Origin: Paramecium sonneborni | Lineage: Eukaryota; Ciliophora; Oligohymenophorea; Peniculida; Parameciidae | DNA length: 64,000 bases | Direction: 5' to 3' | NCBI GenBank assembly: GCA_905182985.1 | Contig: CAJJDN010000019.1 | Coordinates: 1 to 64,000 of the forward strand | Part shown: piece by piece, positions 1-12,741 of the stretch | Layout: each line of letters opens with the position of its first letter | Position numbering within the stretch: the stretch's first letter is position 1 | Position numbers and translations under genes: made by a program | The notes under the pieces: model-generated | What the model saw: only the letters and a program-made list of their open reading frames with translations | Database searches by the model: none | What the model was told of the DNA's origin: nothing

Positions 1-330
1 TTTAAGAATTAATACTTATTTATTTATCAGTTGGTATTTCTAAAACTTCATGAACATTAACATAATCAACTTTATTTTTTCTTGTAGATATTCTTCTCCA
101 TTTTTTATCCACAATCGTTAATAAAATAATAACAATGACATGTAATACACTCATGCAAATAAGAAAAATTTTAAATTGACATCTCCTCTTTCTTCATTTT
201 CCTCTCTAGGTTCATCATTAAAAGGAATTAATTGATGTATAAAATAGATTCTGAAATCCAAAACATAAATCCAAAATAGTAATTAAAAAATTAATTGATG
301 TGCACGTTCTTAAAATAAAATATTTATAAT
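1..330 (-). pseudogene. 3' part of a membrane-protein gene, frame broken
   Basis: Read on the minus strand, this stretch gives an acidic segment (FNDEPREENEERGD) followed by a hydrophobic helix (SVLHVIVIILLTIVDKKW) and a basic tail ending in EVLEIPTDK. The acidic part and the helix lie in different frames, separated by about one base near 170-185, so either a base is missing or the copy is decayed. No TGA closes the tail before base 1, so the 3' end is outside the window. I do not recognise the family. It could be the C-terminus of a real gene with a sequencing error, but the neighbouring 10 kb is full of broken coding scraps, which favours a pseudogene. Confidence 0.4.
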
Positions 331-3300
331 TAAATAGATTTATGATGAAATAAAACTTAATAAACTTCTTCACCAAACTAATTATTATTAAATATTAATA
401 ACTTTATCAGCCATATTGTTAATAAAAGATGTTGATCTTGATTAAAAATAATTCTTATATAAGCAAAGGAAAAGCAAGTTATAATGTAAGAAATTATTTA
501 GAATATTATAATAATTGAAATTAATGATGTTTTATCTTCTATGGTGGAATTAAAAGAAACTGCTGGCAAATTAAAACAATACAGTCAACTATTTCATTAA
601 GATGAAACTATCAAATTTACGTAATTAGCTTTTTGGAGATCAGGAAATGTAGAATTGCATAAGTTAAATAACTAAAAAACAAATAATTAGTTTGTAATCC
701 TTTATTTATTTATATCAGCAATAACATCCTTGAAACTATTCAACTTTAATTAGAGCTAAATTAGTTATTAGTATGAATAAGCTTTTATCAAATTTAGTAT
801 TATAATAATTCTTCAAACACTTTTAATACTTCCATTAGAGTATAATAATTGAGAGACTTTAGAGTGCTGAATTAAATAGATGATGTTATAATCATTTTAA
901 ATTATTCCAATAATAGAGGAAAATAATATTATTGATTAAATCTTACACATTATTTAAATAACCATACTTAAAAATGATTAACTAAACTTCATATCGAAAG
1001 AAGTGAAATATTAAAGTTATAAATTATTTAAACTGAAATTCAATAGATAACTAAATATGATATTTTTCAACTACACTAATATTTGAATAATCGAATTAAA
1101 TATTTTAAATCAACTATTTGTTATATATGATCATTCTCTAATTCCCTTTAGAAACATTCTTAAATCCCTATTTTACTCATACTTAACTTTCAATATTTCT
1201 TTTCTTTCATTTCCATCTTTTTATTCAATCTCCTCCATAAATATATTCTAGGTAAATCCTTCCTAATTGTCTCTTAATCAATAGGAAAAATGGATAAGAT
1301 AATTTTTCATTTTATTCTCATTACCCCATGAAGCTTTACTTATTTAAAAAAATAATCTAAAATATATAATTTCTTTTATCATTTAATTCATAATTAGTTT
1401 TATATTTATTTTCATTAGTAAATTAACAATTTTGTTATAATTACCAAATCTTCTTTATTTACTCTAAAATCTCAAAAAATGTTTCTTTTATTTTCTAAAT
1501 ATTTTATTCAATAATTGTAACTTCAACTGTTAAATTTGAATTCACCCTTCATTTATCATATACTAAAATATCAATATACCATTTTTTCTTAAACTCACTA
1601 CAATCTCGTAATATTCTAATTCTTCATATCTGATGCAAAATCTATTGACAATCTTTTTTGTCTTGCAATCTTTCTCTCAAATTCCTTTTAGGTAAACTTT
1701 TTTTTTCTAATTTATATTTATTATTTTAGCCAAACCTTCTAAGAATTTATGTGTTTATTTCGAATCTAATTAAGGTGTAATTATATTTGATAAAATGCCT
1801 CTTTCTTCATCTCTCTCAATAGTATCATTAATCAACTCTCTCTTTTGCTTTCTTTATATATTATAAGTAAGCAATATATTCGGCATTTGAATATAAAAGA
1901 ATTGATTTAGGTTATACATATAATATTATTCTTTATAACTCTTAAATACCTAATCTATAATATTAACATCATTCTTTAATTAAAAGATCAATTAAAAAAG
2001 TAATTTAATTTTATGAAAACATAAACTATAAATGCTATTATATTATTCCAATAATTGTTTAGAGCTAATATCATTTTACAGTAATTAAAAGGCTACTAAA
2101 TTCTCAAAAAACCATTTTTTAAAAAGGAACTTAAAATTAATTGTGTTTTTAGGAGGAAATCATTCAACAGAGAGGTCTTAGTTAAAAATCTCAAATATTG
2201 GATTCTACTAAAATAAGCAACTGAATCTGAACTATGCTTTTTTTGATAGATCTTTCTTTCAAAAAATACAACTCTTAGGCCAAGAGTATTTATGAAAATT
2301 CATATTCCCTTAATGTCTATAGTCTAAAAAATTTTATAATTGTAAAATGTAGAATCCCCTTGAATTTTTGAAATTAAATCAACCAAAATTTTATTAACTT
2401 ATAATATTCAATTGAGTTAATTATAAGATATGAATAATTAATTAGATTCTCTCTATTTTAAAATTTAACAAGTAATTAATAAGAATTGTTATTAAATTAA
2501 TAAAAGAGATATAATTATTATATATACGAATTAGATTGAGATAGTAGTGATAAATGAAGAGGAAAGATGAGAAAAAGAGTTATATGTATAAAAAAAATGG
2601 TTATAATTGATACTTCTATTCTGATTTTTAGAGGTGCTTCTCCTCTCATTCACTTACTACTTTAAAAACTCTCTTATATTTTTTTAATAGTGAATGATGC
2701 TTACTTCCGTATCTTCTTTTATCTTTTCTTCAATTATTCTAATTAATTATAAAATTATCTTTCTTATTTTTTAAATGCTCTTTATGGAATTTTTCTCGCC
2801 ACAAAAATAATATTAGAAATATTTGATTGTTGTTTATTTTTTAATTTGAGGCTTCACAGTTTAGTCTCATAACAAACTTTTCGACTCCTTTGACTTTTTT
2901 TTGAGATTGCTGTCTTTAAATCTCCATTACTCCCATAACCCAAAGAGCACATATTTTCTCTGAAATAAAAGCGAATTGGTGGAACTCAAGTTTCAATATA
3001 AGAGAGAGAATAAAGTAGAAAAGAAGATATACATCAATAATAAAAAATTATTAATTCTTTTGATTTTTCTTTTTCAAACTGCCAAAAATAAAATAATTTT
3101 AAATCTCGTTTTAATATTATTTGTGCAATTTAACAAAAAGATACATATGTAAAACATTTAGCTTAAGCCGATGAAAAAAGAAGAGAAGTTGGAACCAAAC
3201 CTGAAGCTCGATATATACTCTATCAACACCTTTGATCTTTATTTTATTATTTGGAATCGAATCCGTAGGTCTTAACAGATATGATGTAGGCAGAAATGGC

Positions 3301-6300
3301 ACTGACATTTCTTAACGTGTGCCTAAAATTTGGGAATAATTATACCATTCAATTATTTATTTATTCAAACTCATTATTAAGAGTAAATCTATTATTTTAA
3401 AGCATGAATGTTGCTAATCTATGCTAGTGATAATTTCATTTTCTTGAATACTCATTGCAATACATGATAAACAAGCTAAATGGCCTTAGATATATCGAGT
3501 TTTTTTCATATCATTCAATTAAAAAACTTTTAAATATCCCTCTGAATCTCCAAATTTGATGTTTTCATCAAATATATATTAGAAAAATGCTCTCTATTGT
3601 TAAGATAAATTCATAACAATTTAAGAGAGTTTTTAACAAATTAGAAAATTTATATTTTTTTTCCTATCCCAACAAACAGAATCAAATTTTGGGAATTAAA
3701 ATTTAGACTGCTTATCTCTTAATTTTTAATTTATATTCGTTTATTTTCTTATACTTACTCTTTTCTAACTTTTTGTCTTAATTTTAAGTTTAATCAAATG
3801 AATTCATTAAAAATAATTTAAAAAATTTATATTTTTGAAATATTTAAAATCATAATTTTTAAGAAAATATAGAGGATAAAATTAACATATGAGAATTTTT
3901 TTCATTTAAGAAATCAATCAAATCTAAATTAAATCTATTTTATTTAATGTTATTTTTTTAATTAGATTTGATTATTAAAACTTTTTTTATTAAATTTAGT
4001 CAAAATTTTGAATTAATTATTTTCAATATTTAATTGAGAATTTTATCAAATTAATTTTCAAAGGTGAAAATTTTAATTATATAATTTCTTAAATTCAATT
4101 CAATTTTATTATTTGGTGAATATATGATCAAATTTAAGTTCTATTAATTGCTTTTTTAGAATTCTTATACTTTCTCTTATTTACACAATAGGCTTCTCAT
4201 CAAAATATATTACTAAATAATTTTCAGAAGTGATATAATAGAAATGTTTTTAAATACAAAATCTTTAAAAAGTAAACATCTATATTTTATTTGAAATTGA
4301 CGATTAAGAATAAAACAAGCCTTCAGATAAGATATTATTTTAAAAGCATTTTGAAATTCTTGAAACAAATCCTCTCTAAAAATATCTCTATTTAAAAATA
4401 ATCAAAATTTACACTATTAATTTATATAGTTCTAATTGTTTTTTTTATTAAAGCTTATTTTAAATAATTCTTTCAACAGTTTCTTGATGAGTTTTATTCT
4501 CAAATTCTCTACTCATTTCATTTATTTTTTAGTTTATCATTCTTTTTATTAGTTCCATTTATTATAAATACTCTTGTTAGAGTTCATAATATTATTAAAT
4601 AATTTAATCCATTGTTTTTTGTCAAACAATAAATTAAACAAATTAAAAAAAAAGTGTCTCTTTAAGAATTTATTATATTGAAATCAGTTCGTGCAAATGC
4701 ACTCAGGCTTGGAAAAATGCTATTAGTAAAATTATTGACTATATTAAATTCTGTTTCTATTATTCAATATTTTTATTTATTATTATCCTTATAAAAAATT
4801 ATGAATTTTAAGAAGTTTGGAAGTGTGGTTTTAATATTGACATTATTGAAAACTCTAATAAATAATAGTTCAAGTAATATTATTATTAAGTATTTTTATT
4901 AGATTAAATGCAACAATCAAATAAGTTTTAAAAGCTGTTTAAAAAAGAAATAAATAAAAAGGTTCAAGTACTTTAGCTATTCTCCTGCAATCAGTGTATT
5001 TATTATGAGAGCTTCTTCATTTATTTTGATCTAGAATATTCTAATATGAAAAATGAATTATTTAATGAATTTATCATGTTAATTTGATTAATAAATAAAT
5101 TATTTATAAAATGAATTAATAGAAATAGTAAACTTCAACTATTAGATTAAGATAATGAAAATCTTTTGATAGAAAGAGGTAAAAAAATGTTTAAAAATAA
5201 TAAAATGAAAATAACCAATTATTCATATAATAACTTCCAGTTCATATAATATAGAAAATTACACTTAAACTAACTAAAATAACAATAGTTATTCCACTCA
5301 AACAAGAGACAAATTAAATTAATGCATCTAGTTAATCTATTTAGACTGCAACCGAAGATAGATGCTAAAGTTGATTTAAGTAAGAATAATTTATATCCAT
5401 ATTGTAGATAATCTGTGATACATATTTAATTATTATTGACAGCATCTATGTTAGATTTTAGTTTCAATAAACCTGGTATCTCTCTTTATTTTGATTTTTT
5501 GATATTTAGTCTTATATTGATAACATGAATGCAATGTATTTTGAAATAATTATAGGAAAATACGTGGAATTAATGGCTTGATTGTAAATTTTTAAGGAGT
5601 AATATTAAATTAATCAGAAGAATTAGAATGCAAATGATAATTATAAGAGTAAATTTGCTTAGTCAAATTAAGATAATAAAAATGTAGATATAGCAGGAAG
5701 TATATTAAACTTTATTACAAATTTCATCTTAATACTACTTTTGTAGTTATACAGAAGAAGAATAAAAATATTAGCTAATAAAATTGATGAAAATAGTATA
5801 TAGAATCAGATTATTCTATAATTGTTGAAAATAATCCAAGAGATGCAAAAGAAGAATCATGAATATAAAATACAAAAGTTATGCATTAGATAAGAATATT
5901 TTACAGATTTAAAAATAAAAGTAATTAACTCTTATAAATCTATTCCTCCTAAATTTCCAAATATAACAAATTAATTGGTTTAATATGAATTTTATCTGAA
6001 GTTATGAGTATAATTGGTTAAAAAAATATAAGAAGATTTAGTGATAATATTATTATAGTATCAAAAACACCTGAACCAAAAGATTTAATAAAATATTATA
6101 TATTTCTATTTAAAAGATATAATAAATAACTATATTAATTTTATATTATGGGAAAATTTAGGAGTGACATTATTAGAATAATATAAAAGAAAATTGATTA
6201 CAAATTTAGCAACAATATTTTTATTAAAAATTTGTTTTATAAAATTATTAGGATTATTTTAACTTTCATGGTCTGATACAGAAAAAGGAAGAGATTTATA

Positions 6301-7049
6301 GCAGAACTTGTTGGTATTTATAGTTTAGGAATATTTTCTGCAAAGAAATTAGGAATTGCTTAATTTCTAGGTAACGCAATAAAAACATTAATTGTTAATT
6401 TAGTAATTCTAATTAATAAGAAGGAAATGAGTCAATAAATAATATTATTTTTAGAGATTTTACATTTTCTAGTGTTGACTTTATTAATTTAAAAAAAAGA
6501 TTATTAATTAAATTAATTGTTTAGTTTGGGAAAAAATGTTAAATACAATAGCAATTTTGATTTTTCATTCCTATAAATACTATATTTGATTTATTATGGA
6601 AATATTAAGATATTTCTACTGAAGAATTTAATGTTATAAGTTTTTGGAGGATTATGATAAAAGAAATCTAATTACTGCTATAAAAGCTATTGAAAAATTA
6701 AAAAAAAAACAACTGAAACATAATATTGATAAGTTGATCACAGAGGAAATTTTTTGAATTAATCATCTATAGTAGAAAATAAAAATCATTATTTTTAATA
6801 AGAAGAAAAAAGTATCTTGACAGATATTTTAATTTTAATTCTTGATATTAATTGTAAAATAGAATCATAATTTTTTAATCATTAGATATTCTCATTGATT
6901 TTAATACTTTAAATTAATAAAAAGTTAATATATAATTGACCCAAACTTTTTGCTAAACATTATTTGATGCCATGGTTTTAGATAGATTTGAGCATATTAT
7001 TTATTATAACTAGTATCTACTTTTGATTATATGTGATAAATACCTTCAA
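331..7049. other. long stretch without an intact gene; eroded coding scraps
   Basis: I find no gene that holds together here, even with TAA and TAG read as glutamine. Scraps that look once-coding occur on both strands: 480-760 on the plus strand (ETAGKLKQYSQLFHQDE), about 1640-1870 on the minus strand (ERDEERGILSNIITPQLDSK, followed by frame changes), and several plus-strand pieces between 4,700 and 6,900, for example AELVGIYSLGIF near 6,300. Each is ended within a few dozen codons by TGA or a frame change that no short GT...AG intron repairs. None is recognisable. The rest is plain AT-rich sequence. Confidence 0.5.
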
Positions 7050-7830
7050 ATTTAATAACTTTTTCATCTAAAGAAGGAAAAGTCTATTAAAAGAAGCATT
7101 AGATTAAAATATTTAGAATGTTATTTTTCTTTTGGGGAATAATTTATAACTTAATTATATCCAATTACTTGTGGATTAACAACATTAGTAATGGTATTAA
7201 ATGCTCTTCAAATTGATCCAGAAATACAACAGGAAGGGCTATTTAGGAAATGTTATTATAGAATTTGGAAATGGTAAACTAAAAATAATTAGAATGGTTT
7301 AAAAAAGAACATTTAGATAATATTATAGCTTTAGCTGCAATTTCACATGTTAGAAAACATAATTAAGCCGCTATATAAACTTTTTTTATTATAAAAATTT
7401 ATATGAATAAGAATATGAATAAAAAAGTAATACTATATTCTTTAAGTTAAGCTTTTATGATCGCTAAGAAAAATGCACACGAATTTAAAATTAATATAAA
7501 ATAGCATCAATTTAAGCATTTCAAACATCTTTAGAAACTTCATCTAGAATGGATAGATAGTTTATAAAAGTAAATAATAGTAGAAAAATTATGGGATAAA
7601 CAAGATTAGGTCATTTTTCACCTATAGGATGCATTCATTTACAAAAAAAATAAAAAAAGTGATGCTTTTTGATGTTGTAAGGTATCTGAAATAGCAATGT
7701 AAGATTCAAGTATCCTCCATAATGATGTGGTTTTGATTTACTTTATAATTCCATTGCTCCAATAGATAAAGATAATAATATGATAGAAGATTTGCATTAA
7801 TAACAAAAAAACAATGGATTATAATATTTA
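7050..7830 (+). pseudogene. phytochelatin synthase relic
   Basis: Pieces of phytochelatin synthase appear in order on the plus strand but in different frames. About 7075-7140 matches the segment before the active site. PITCGLTTLVMVLNALQIDP (7161-7220) matches the catalytic cysteine region, with the Cys codon at 7170-7172. GHFSPIG (7609-7629) carries the catalytic His at 7612-7614. Near 7660-7740 a broken DVVRY...KYPP block matches the catalytic Asp and following motif, and SIAPIDKDNN follows. The family makes metal-binding phytochelatins from glutathione. Frames shift several times and TGA codons intervene, so this copy cannot encode the enzyme. The match is to the family pattern as I know it; the reading of the pieces is direct. 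Confidence 0.75.
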
Positions 7831-8499
7831 TATATTATAAGTTTAGTTTAAAAATAAAACAGAAACTAATGATTTACCTAATTAATTATCAGTGATATTT
7901 TTTATTACTTGTTTATAGTATTGTAAAGAATTGAAATGTAAATATAAATATTCACACTATACCATTTTAAATGATTTTAAGGGAAGAATCAATATAAGTA
8001 TATTGATATTTTTCCTTTTATAAATTTAAAATAAATAAATTAAAAAATAAAAATATATATACACTTTATAATATTGATTCAGCATTGATATAGACAAAAG
8101 TATAGAAAAATTAAATAGTTTAATAAGTGATTTTACATTTCAGTTTCTTGTTTTAATTACTACAATAAGTTATCTTTTATATAATAATATGTGGTTATTA
8201 AATAATTATGAGAAGAATATGAATTAATAAGAATGATTCAAAAATTTGATAAATTATGATATTAATTAAAAATCTATAAAATTATTTTCATTTAAAAGAT
8301 TATAATCTTAAAGGTGAATTACCTCAACCTCTATTTGCAGTTGTATTAAGTGCAATTTTATAACTGTTCAATACTTTAAAATGTTTAGTGAATGGTCTTT
8401 TTAAAGATTCATTAATTTTATCTTCTAATTCCAATTTTTTTTATTGAGAAAGAAAAATGAATATGAGATATAGTCTTTTTTTCTGAATTCTTAGCAGAT

Positions 8500-9660
8500 C
8501 TTAAGTAAATCATCTGATTATAGACAATGCAAAGAAAAATGATGTCTTCAGGGATAACTCCATAAAACTTAACAGTGTGAAGAGGTGAATAAATCACTGA
8601 AATTTTACGTTCTAAAGATTTAATATCAATAATTAAATTTGAAGAAAATTTAACTTAGATAACAGTAAGGCGGACATATTAAAAATGGACTAATTAATTT
8701 ATATAAATAAAAAATACTTGTTCTTATTAGGATAAACCAAACTTGTAGGAGCTTAAATATATATATTCCTATCCATTTTTAGTCCATGGAATCTATTAGC
8801 ATGACGTATTCATAAATTAGAAAAGAAGAGTTTGGGAATCTATCTTGATTCATTGTACCTAAATAAATAAAGAATCCAGTACCAATACAAATAGTTAGAA
8901 TAAAGTAAAGGTATAACTGAATGAAAGTAGTAATCCAATAGCAATTTCACCTAGATATTGGAACACTTCAACAATATTAGATATTAAAAGATAGTCAATA
9001 GTTTTTTAAGATTATCATAAATCTTTCTTCATTGTTAATATAAGCAAAATCATATTTAAAAAATTTTATCTGCAGCCTCTTTAATAACATCAGATCCACT
9101 TATACCACCAATATCACCTTATTTAATATCTAATGAATCATTTAACATCGTCTCCTGTAACTCCAACAACATTGACAAAATACTAACAAACTCTAAAAAT
9201 AATTAATTTTCATGCTGAAGATGTACAAATAAATACTACTTAAAGATTTACTACAATTTTCTCATTAAAATGCCTCTTCTTCAAGTACTTAAACAATTAG
9301 ATCACCATGAATAACAATGGCTGGAGTAATTTTAAAAGCATCCTCATATGACATAGATGGATTTTCATCTAAAAGATCATCAACAATTTTACCAATTATA
9401 ATACATCATTATAAATAATAAAAAATATAATAATTAAAGATGATCATATTTGCTGTACCAATTTGTTTAACAACAGAACATGCAGTGAATGGTTAATTAA
9501 TAGTAACGATAATAGCCAAAATACAAGCAGATTAACATTTTCTAATAGCCTAAGGAACTATAACTTTGGTAGATCTATTAATGATAATAAACCTAAGAAA
9601 GTATCTAAATTTAAGTGTATAAACAGAATTCAAATTAAATGAAAATTTTTGGTATATGCA
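8500..9660 (-). pseudogene. P-type cation ATPase relic (Na+/K+-ATPase-like)
   Basis: Minus-strand fragments follow the order of the C-terminal half of an alpha-subunit P-type ATPase: AIRKCQSACILAIIVT (about 9510-9560) where the family has KCRSAGI..IMVTGDHP; TACSVVKQIGTA; ITPAIVIHGDLI (about 9300-9335); a TS.A.KLII piece; VVGVTGDDV (about 9150-9175) for the VTGDGVND hinge motif; GSDVIKEAAD (about 9070-9105); then SNIVEVFQYLGEIAIG (about 8930-8985) for the start of the C-terminal membrane part. An extra A splits the GDGVND motif, the GDHP motif is lost, and several TGAs intervene. The upstream phosphorylation motif DKTGT was not found. These enzymes pump cations at the expense of ATP; this copy is dead. 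Confidence 0.7.
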
Positions 9661-10163
9661 ATTTAGTAAATCCTAAACTAAAACTTTTTTAAGAAATCAA
9701 TTAATAAGAAAATCAAAAATAAAATATATATAATAATTGTAGAACACAAATAATAGACAAAAGTAAAAGGAAAATTAATAGAAAAAAAATAAAGATAGAA
9801 TCAGTTGAAATAGATAATGAAATAGAGACAAAAGTTTACGACCTGAAATAAAAAAAATAATATTAATCAGCTGAAGCTTAAAATGTAGTACGATGGTTTT
9901 ATTTTTTCCTTAAAGCTTCTACTAATTGTACTTCTTTCTTAATCTAATATAAGCGTGAATTATTGACACATCCTATGTCAATTTTAAATTATAACTTACC
10001 ATAATAACTTTGGCATATATTTACTCTATTCTAAGCGTGCATTTTCGTTATCTCAAGATCTAATGAACTTGACGCGAAAGATTTTTTTGTAAGAATTTAT
10101 TCTCTGTTGGTGAGGCTTTAATGTATATATATTGGAATTCATATTATTAATATGAATAATAAA

Positions 10164-10736
10164 TCACTTATCACTGATTCGATTTTTTTTCCAATTCTCT
10201 CTATTCCATGCGCTGAAATAGAAGTTAAGAATCAAATCTTGTGCGAGTTCAATCTTATTAAATTAGAAACTATAGATAAGCCGATGTATAAATTTTAAGT
10301 ATCCCTTTCTTTCTTCTTTAGTGGCTTAACATATAACTCGTATATCTTGAGTAACAAAAAATAATTATTATTATCCTAATCTACTTTCCTTTTCTATAAT
10401 ATCAAAAATTGGCTCCTGCAATTATTCCTCCATCAACGACTTCTCTAAGGATTTCTCCATCTCCTTCTACCAATAATTTTAATCCAATCTCCTCTTAATA
10501 ATCTAAGAAATCTGAGAAGAAATGGCAATCTCTTATTGAAAAGGGATATTGCTTATAGATTATTGTTCCTCTTGAATTGAAGTTTCTAATTGTTTTTCTG
10601 AATTCCATTATAGATCGTTTGATTATTCAGGTACGATTTGAGATTCATGATTATCATGTTCACTAAAATATTGATCATATAAGGGGCTTTCTCCATTTCC
10701 ATATTGCAACACTTAATTAATATTAAGATTTTACAT
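10164..10736 (-). CDS. hypothetical protein, Gln/Glu-rich, 190 residues
   Basis: An uninterrupted minus-strand frame of 191 codons, from the ATG at 10736 to the TGA at 10164-10166. The first 100 residues are rich in Gln, Glu and Ser (for example SIQEEQQSISNIPFQQEIA). The second half is mixed and more helical (ATKEERKGYLKFIHRLIYSF). I see no signal peptide or membrane segment and do not recognise a family. The next gene upstream on the same strand stops only 87 bases away. A small undetected intron is possible in the second half, so the C-terminal part is less certain than the N-terminal part. Confidence 0.55.
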
Positions 10737-10823
10737 TTATTTTATTTTATTTATTAACATTTTGAATATTTTAATTTCAATTTTATTTCTCAGATTTTGA
10801 ATAATTTAAAATATATCCTTAAA

Positions 10824-11889
10824 TCAATTTATATGAACTTTGTAATTATCTATTGATATAATAAAGAAATTTGATTCAAATATTTTTATCTCTTAATGCT
10901 AAATTAAGATTAATTTCATTTTATTTCCTAATATTTCGAATCTTCCTAATCTTTTTAGTTCATTATGAATAGATGGCAATTTATATGAAAACACCTGTAG
11001 TATTTTATAATCTTTGTCTTCATTTTAAGATTAAAAAGAAAAAAACTGTATACTGAAATTTTACAAGTAATTTTTAATATCAAAACCTCAATTATTTTTT
11101 ACTTTCTATTTCTTGTTTTAAACAAACGAATTTCAATTTTTGTTTACCAACATGTTGAATAATTTTTATAGCTTAGCCATAGATCTAAATTGCTTTCTCT
11201 TTTTTTCCATTTTAAGATAATTTATGAATATTTATATTTAATTTTAAAAAAAACCTTAAAATATATTCATTTATTTTATCACAGTTTTCATATGCATTAA
11301 AATTAAGGATTGATTTTTCTAGTTAATTATAGTGGGAAATTGCTGAATCAAATTAATGAAATTATTCTATATTTAATTAATTAATTTTTAAAGTAATGAT
11401 AATCATAGAAAATAGAGAATTATTTTCTACAATGAATGATGTGAAGATGAATAATTATTTTACCCTAAGAGAGAGCTTTTTCAAAAATTTATCTTGTTTC
11501 TCCGTACCTTCTCAAACTAATTACGGATATACCTAAATAATAAAAATATAATTGACTAACCTTTTGAATTTAGAGCATGCATGAATTGGTTATCTTTTCC
11601 TTAGAGACACTAATCATAATAAGAAATACCCTTCTCCTCCTCATTATTTGCTGTTAAGTAGATTTAAACATATGCAAGTTATTAAAACATTTCCTATTTA
11701 TTAAATTATGTAAATTCCCATATAGTAATTTGCTAAAATACATTCTTTCTTTCATCAAGTACTTGGCAAGGAAATATATTAGAAAATGTATATAAAAATG
11801 TAAGTTAGGTAAAAGCAAAAATAGATTGATTATCTTTAATTTCTCTAGACTGATTTTCGATTCTAAATTTGATTAAACTTTTCAAACAT
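10824..11889 (-). CDS. TPR-like helical repeat protein
   Basis: Minus-strand coding with TPR-like repeats: GISYYDQCLQGKDN, then LNSKGISVISLRRYGETRQI (about 11500), FDSAISHYNQLEKSI and KAIQIYGQAIKIIQHVGKQ (about 11150-11200). TPR arrays are protein-protein docking scaffolds. Joining the pieces needs short introns: a 28-base GTTAG...TAG near 11530-11560, a 37-base GTAAAA...TAG near 11420-11455, and a 34-base GT...CAG near 11040-11075. The stop TGA is at 10824-10826. The 5' end is uncertain: the ATG at 11889 is the nearest candidate, but its frame needs another splice. The 5' portion lies in the duplicated block and is repeated at 12742-13107. It is divergent from the TPR gene at 13424. Confidence 0.6.
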
Positions 11890-12740
11890 AAACGTTGAAC
11901 TATAAATTATATTCAATAATTAATAATTAACCCATAAGATAAGTTATCACTCCAATTAAACTTCTATCAAACTTGAGAAATAAATAAATTAAATTAAATG
12001 AACCTCTAAAATTATGAAGTAATTTATTTTTGGCAAATATTTATTGTAGAATTGAAATAAAAAGTATTGTAATTCTTGAACGCTTAAAATTTATCAGATA
12101 ACTAGTTATGGTAGAATTTTTATTTTTATAATGCTTTTCATTCGTATTTGATCAATATTTAAAAATGAATAATAATTACCAAATATATTAAATTCAAATA
12201 TTATAATGCTAACCGAAAAAAGCTTAGATGATAGCTTAAATGATTCATTACAACCATCTTAATTGAAGAATCTCGAAGAAGAATTTGAGACAAATTAAAT
12301 GATGAATCAAGAAAGCTCTGTTAAATTGGAAAATAGTTCATCATATAATTATGTAAAACCTTAATGTTCGTATCGTTATACTTATTCATCAGAAGAATAT
12401 TCATCAGAAAAAGAAGTGGAAAGAAAATCACCTTACCATTTTTAAAACCCTTAATTTCTGACTTTTGGGTAAATGGATTCAAATTTAGGAGAAATTAAAT
12501 AGTTGATTAAATAACATAATTATTAATAAGCATACAAAGAACTAATAAGATTTCAAGAAGTAAGATAGGATTAATTATCATAAGAAAACCAATAATATTT
12601 ATAATATCTCTTTACTTAAATCTACTTTGGATTATAAAAATATCGTGAAATGTTTGCAATGGCTAATTAATTAATTAATTTTGATCTTGATTATGTTAGT
12701 CATATATTAGATATGTTAATAAATGCATCTTTATTGATAA
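11524..12740. repeat. direct duplication, copy 1 (1,217 bases)
   Basis: Bases 11524-12740 are repeated, identical as far as I can read, at 12742-13958 (offset 1,218), with a single N between the copies. The block holds the 5' part of the minus-strand TPR-like gene, the shared upstream region, and the first 535 bases of the plus-strand TPR gene. An exact tandem repeat joined by one N is what results when two overlapping contig ends are placed end to end without merging. I infer an assembly artefact rather than a biological duplication. Confidence 0.9.
12206..12740 (+). pseudogene. truncated first copy of the TPR gene (duplicate of 13424-13958)
   Basis: The ATG at 12206 opens the same frame as the intact gene at 13424, with the same bases, and runs 178 codons to the N at 12741. 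It ends in ..DMLINASLLI, exactly where the second copy continues. Beyond the N the frame meets the start of copy 2, not the rest of the gene. If the duplication is an assembly artefact, this feature does not exist as a separate locus. Confidence 0.85.
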
Positions 12741-12741
12741 N
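12741..12741. other. single undetermined base at duplication junction
   Basis: This is the only N in the window. It sits exactly between the last base of copy 1 and the first base of copy 2 of the 1,217-base repeat, marking a contig join. Confidence 0.95.

Noticed and set aside
1..60. Telomere repeat at the window edge
   Set aside because: The first bases show no CCCCAA or CCCAAA repeats, so the window edge is not a chromosome end.
3117..3308. 63-codon minus-strand ORF in the eroded region
   Set aside because: No start context, neighbours or recognisable motif, and it does not extend when read with the ciliate code. I do not call it a gene.
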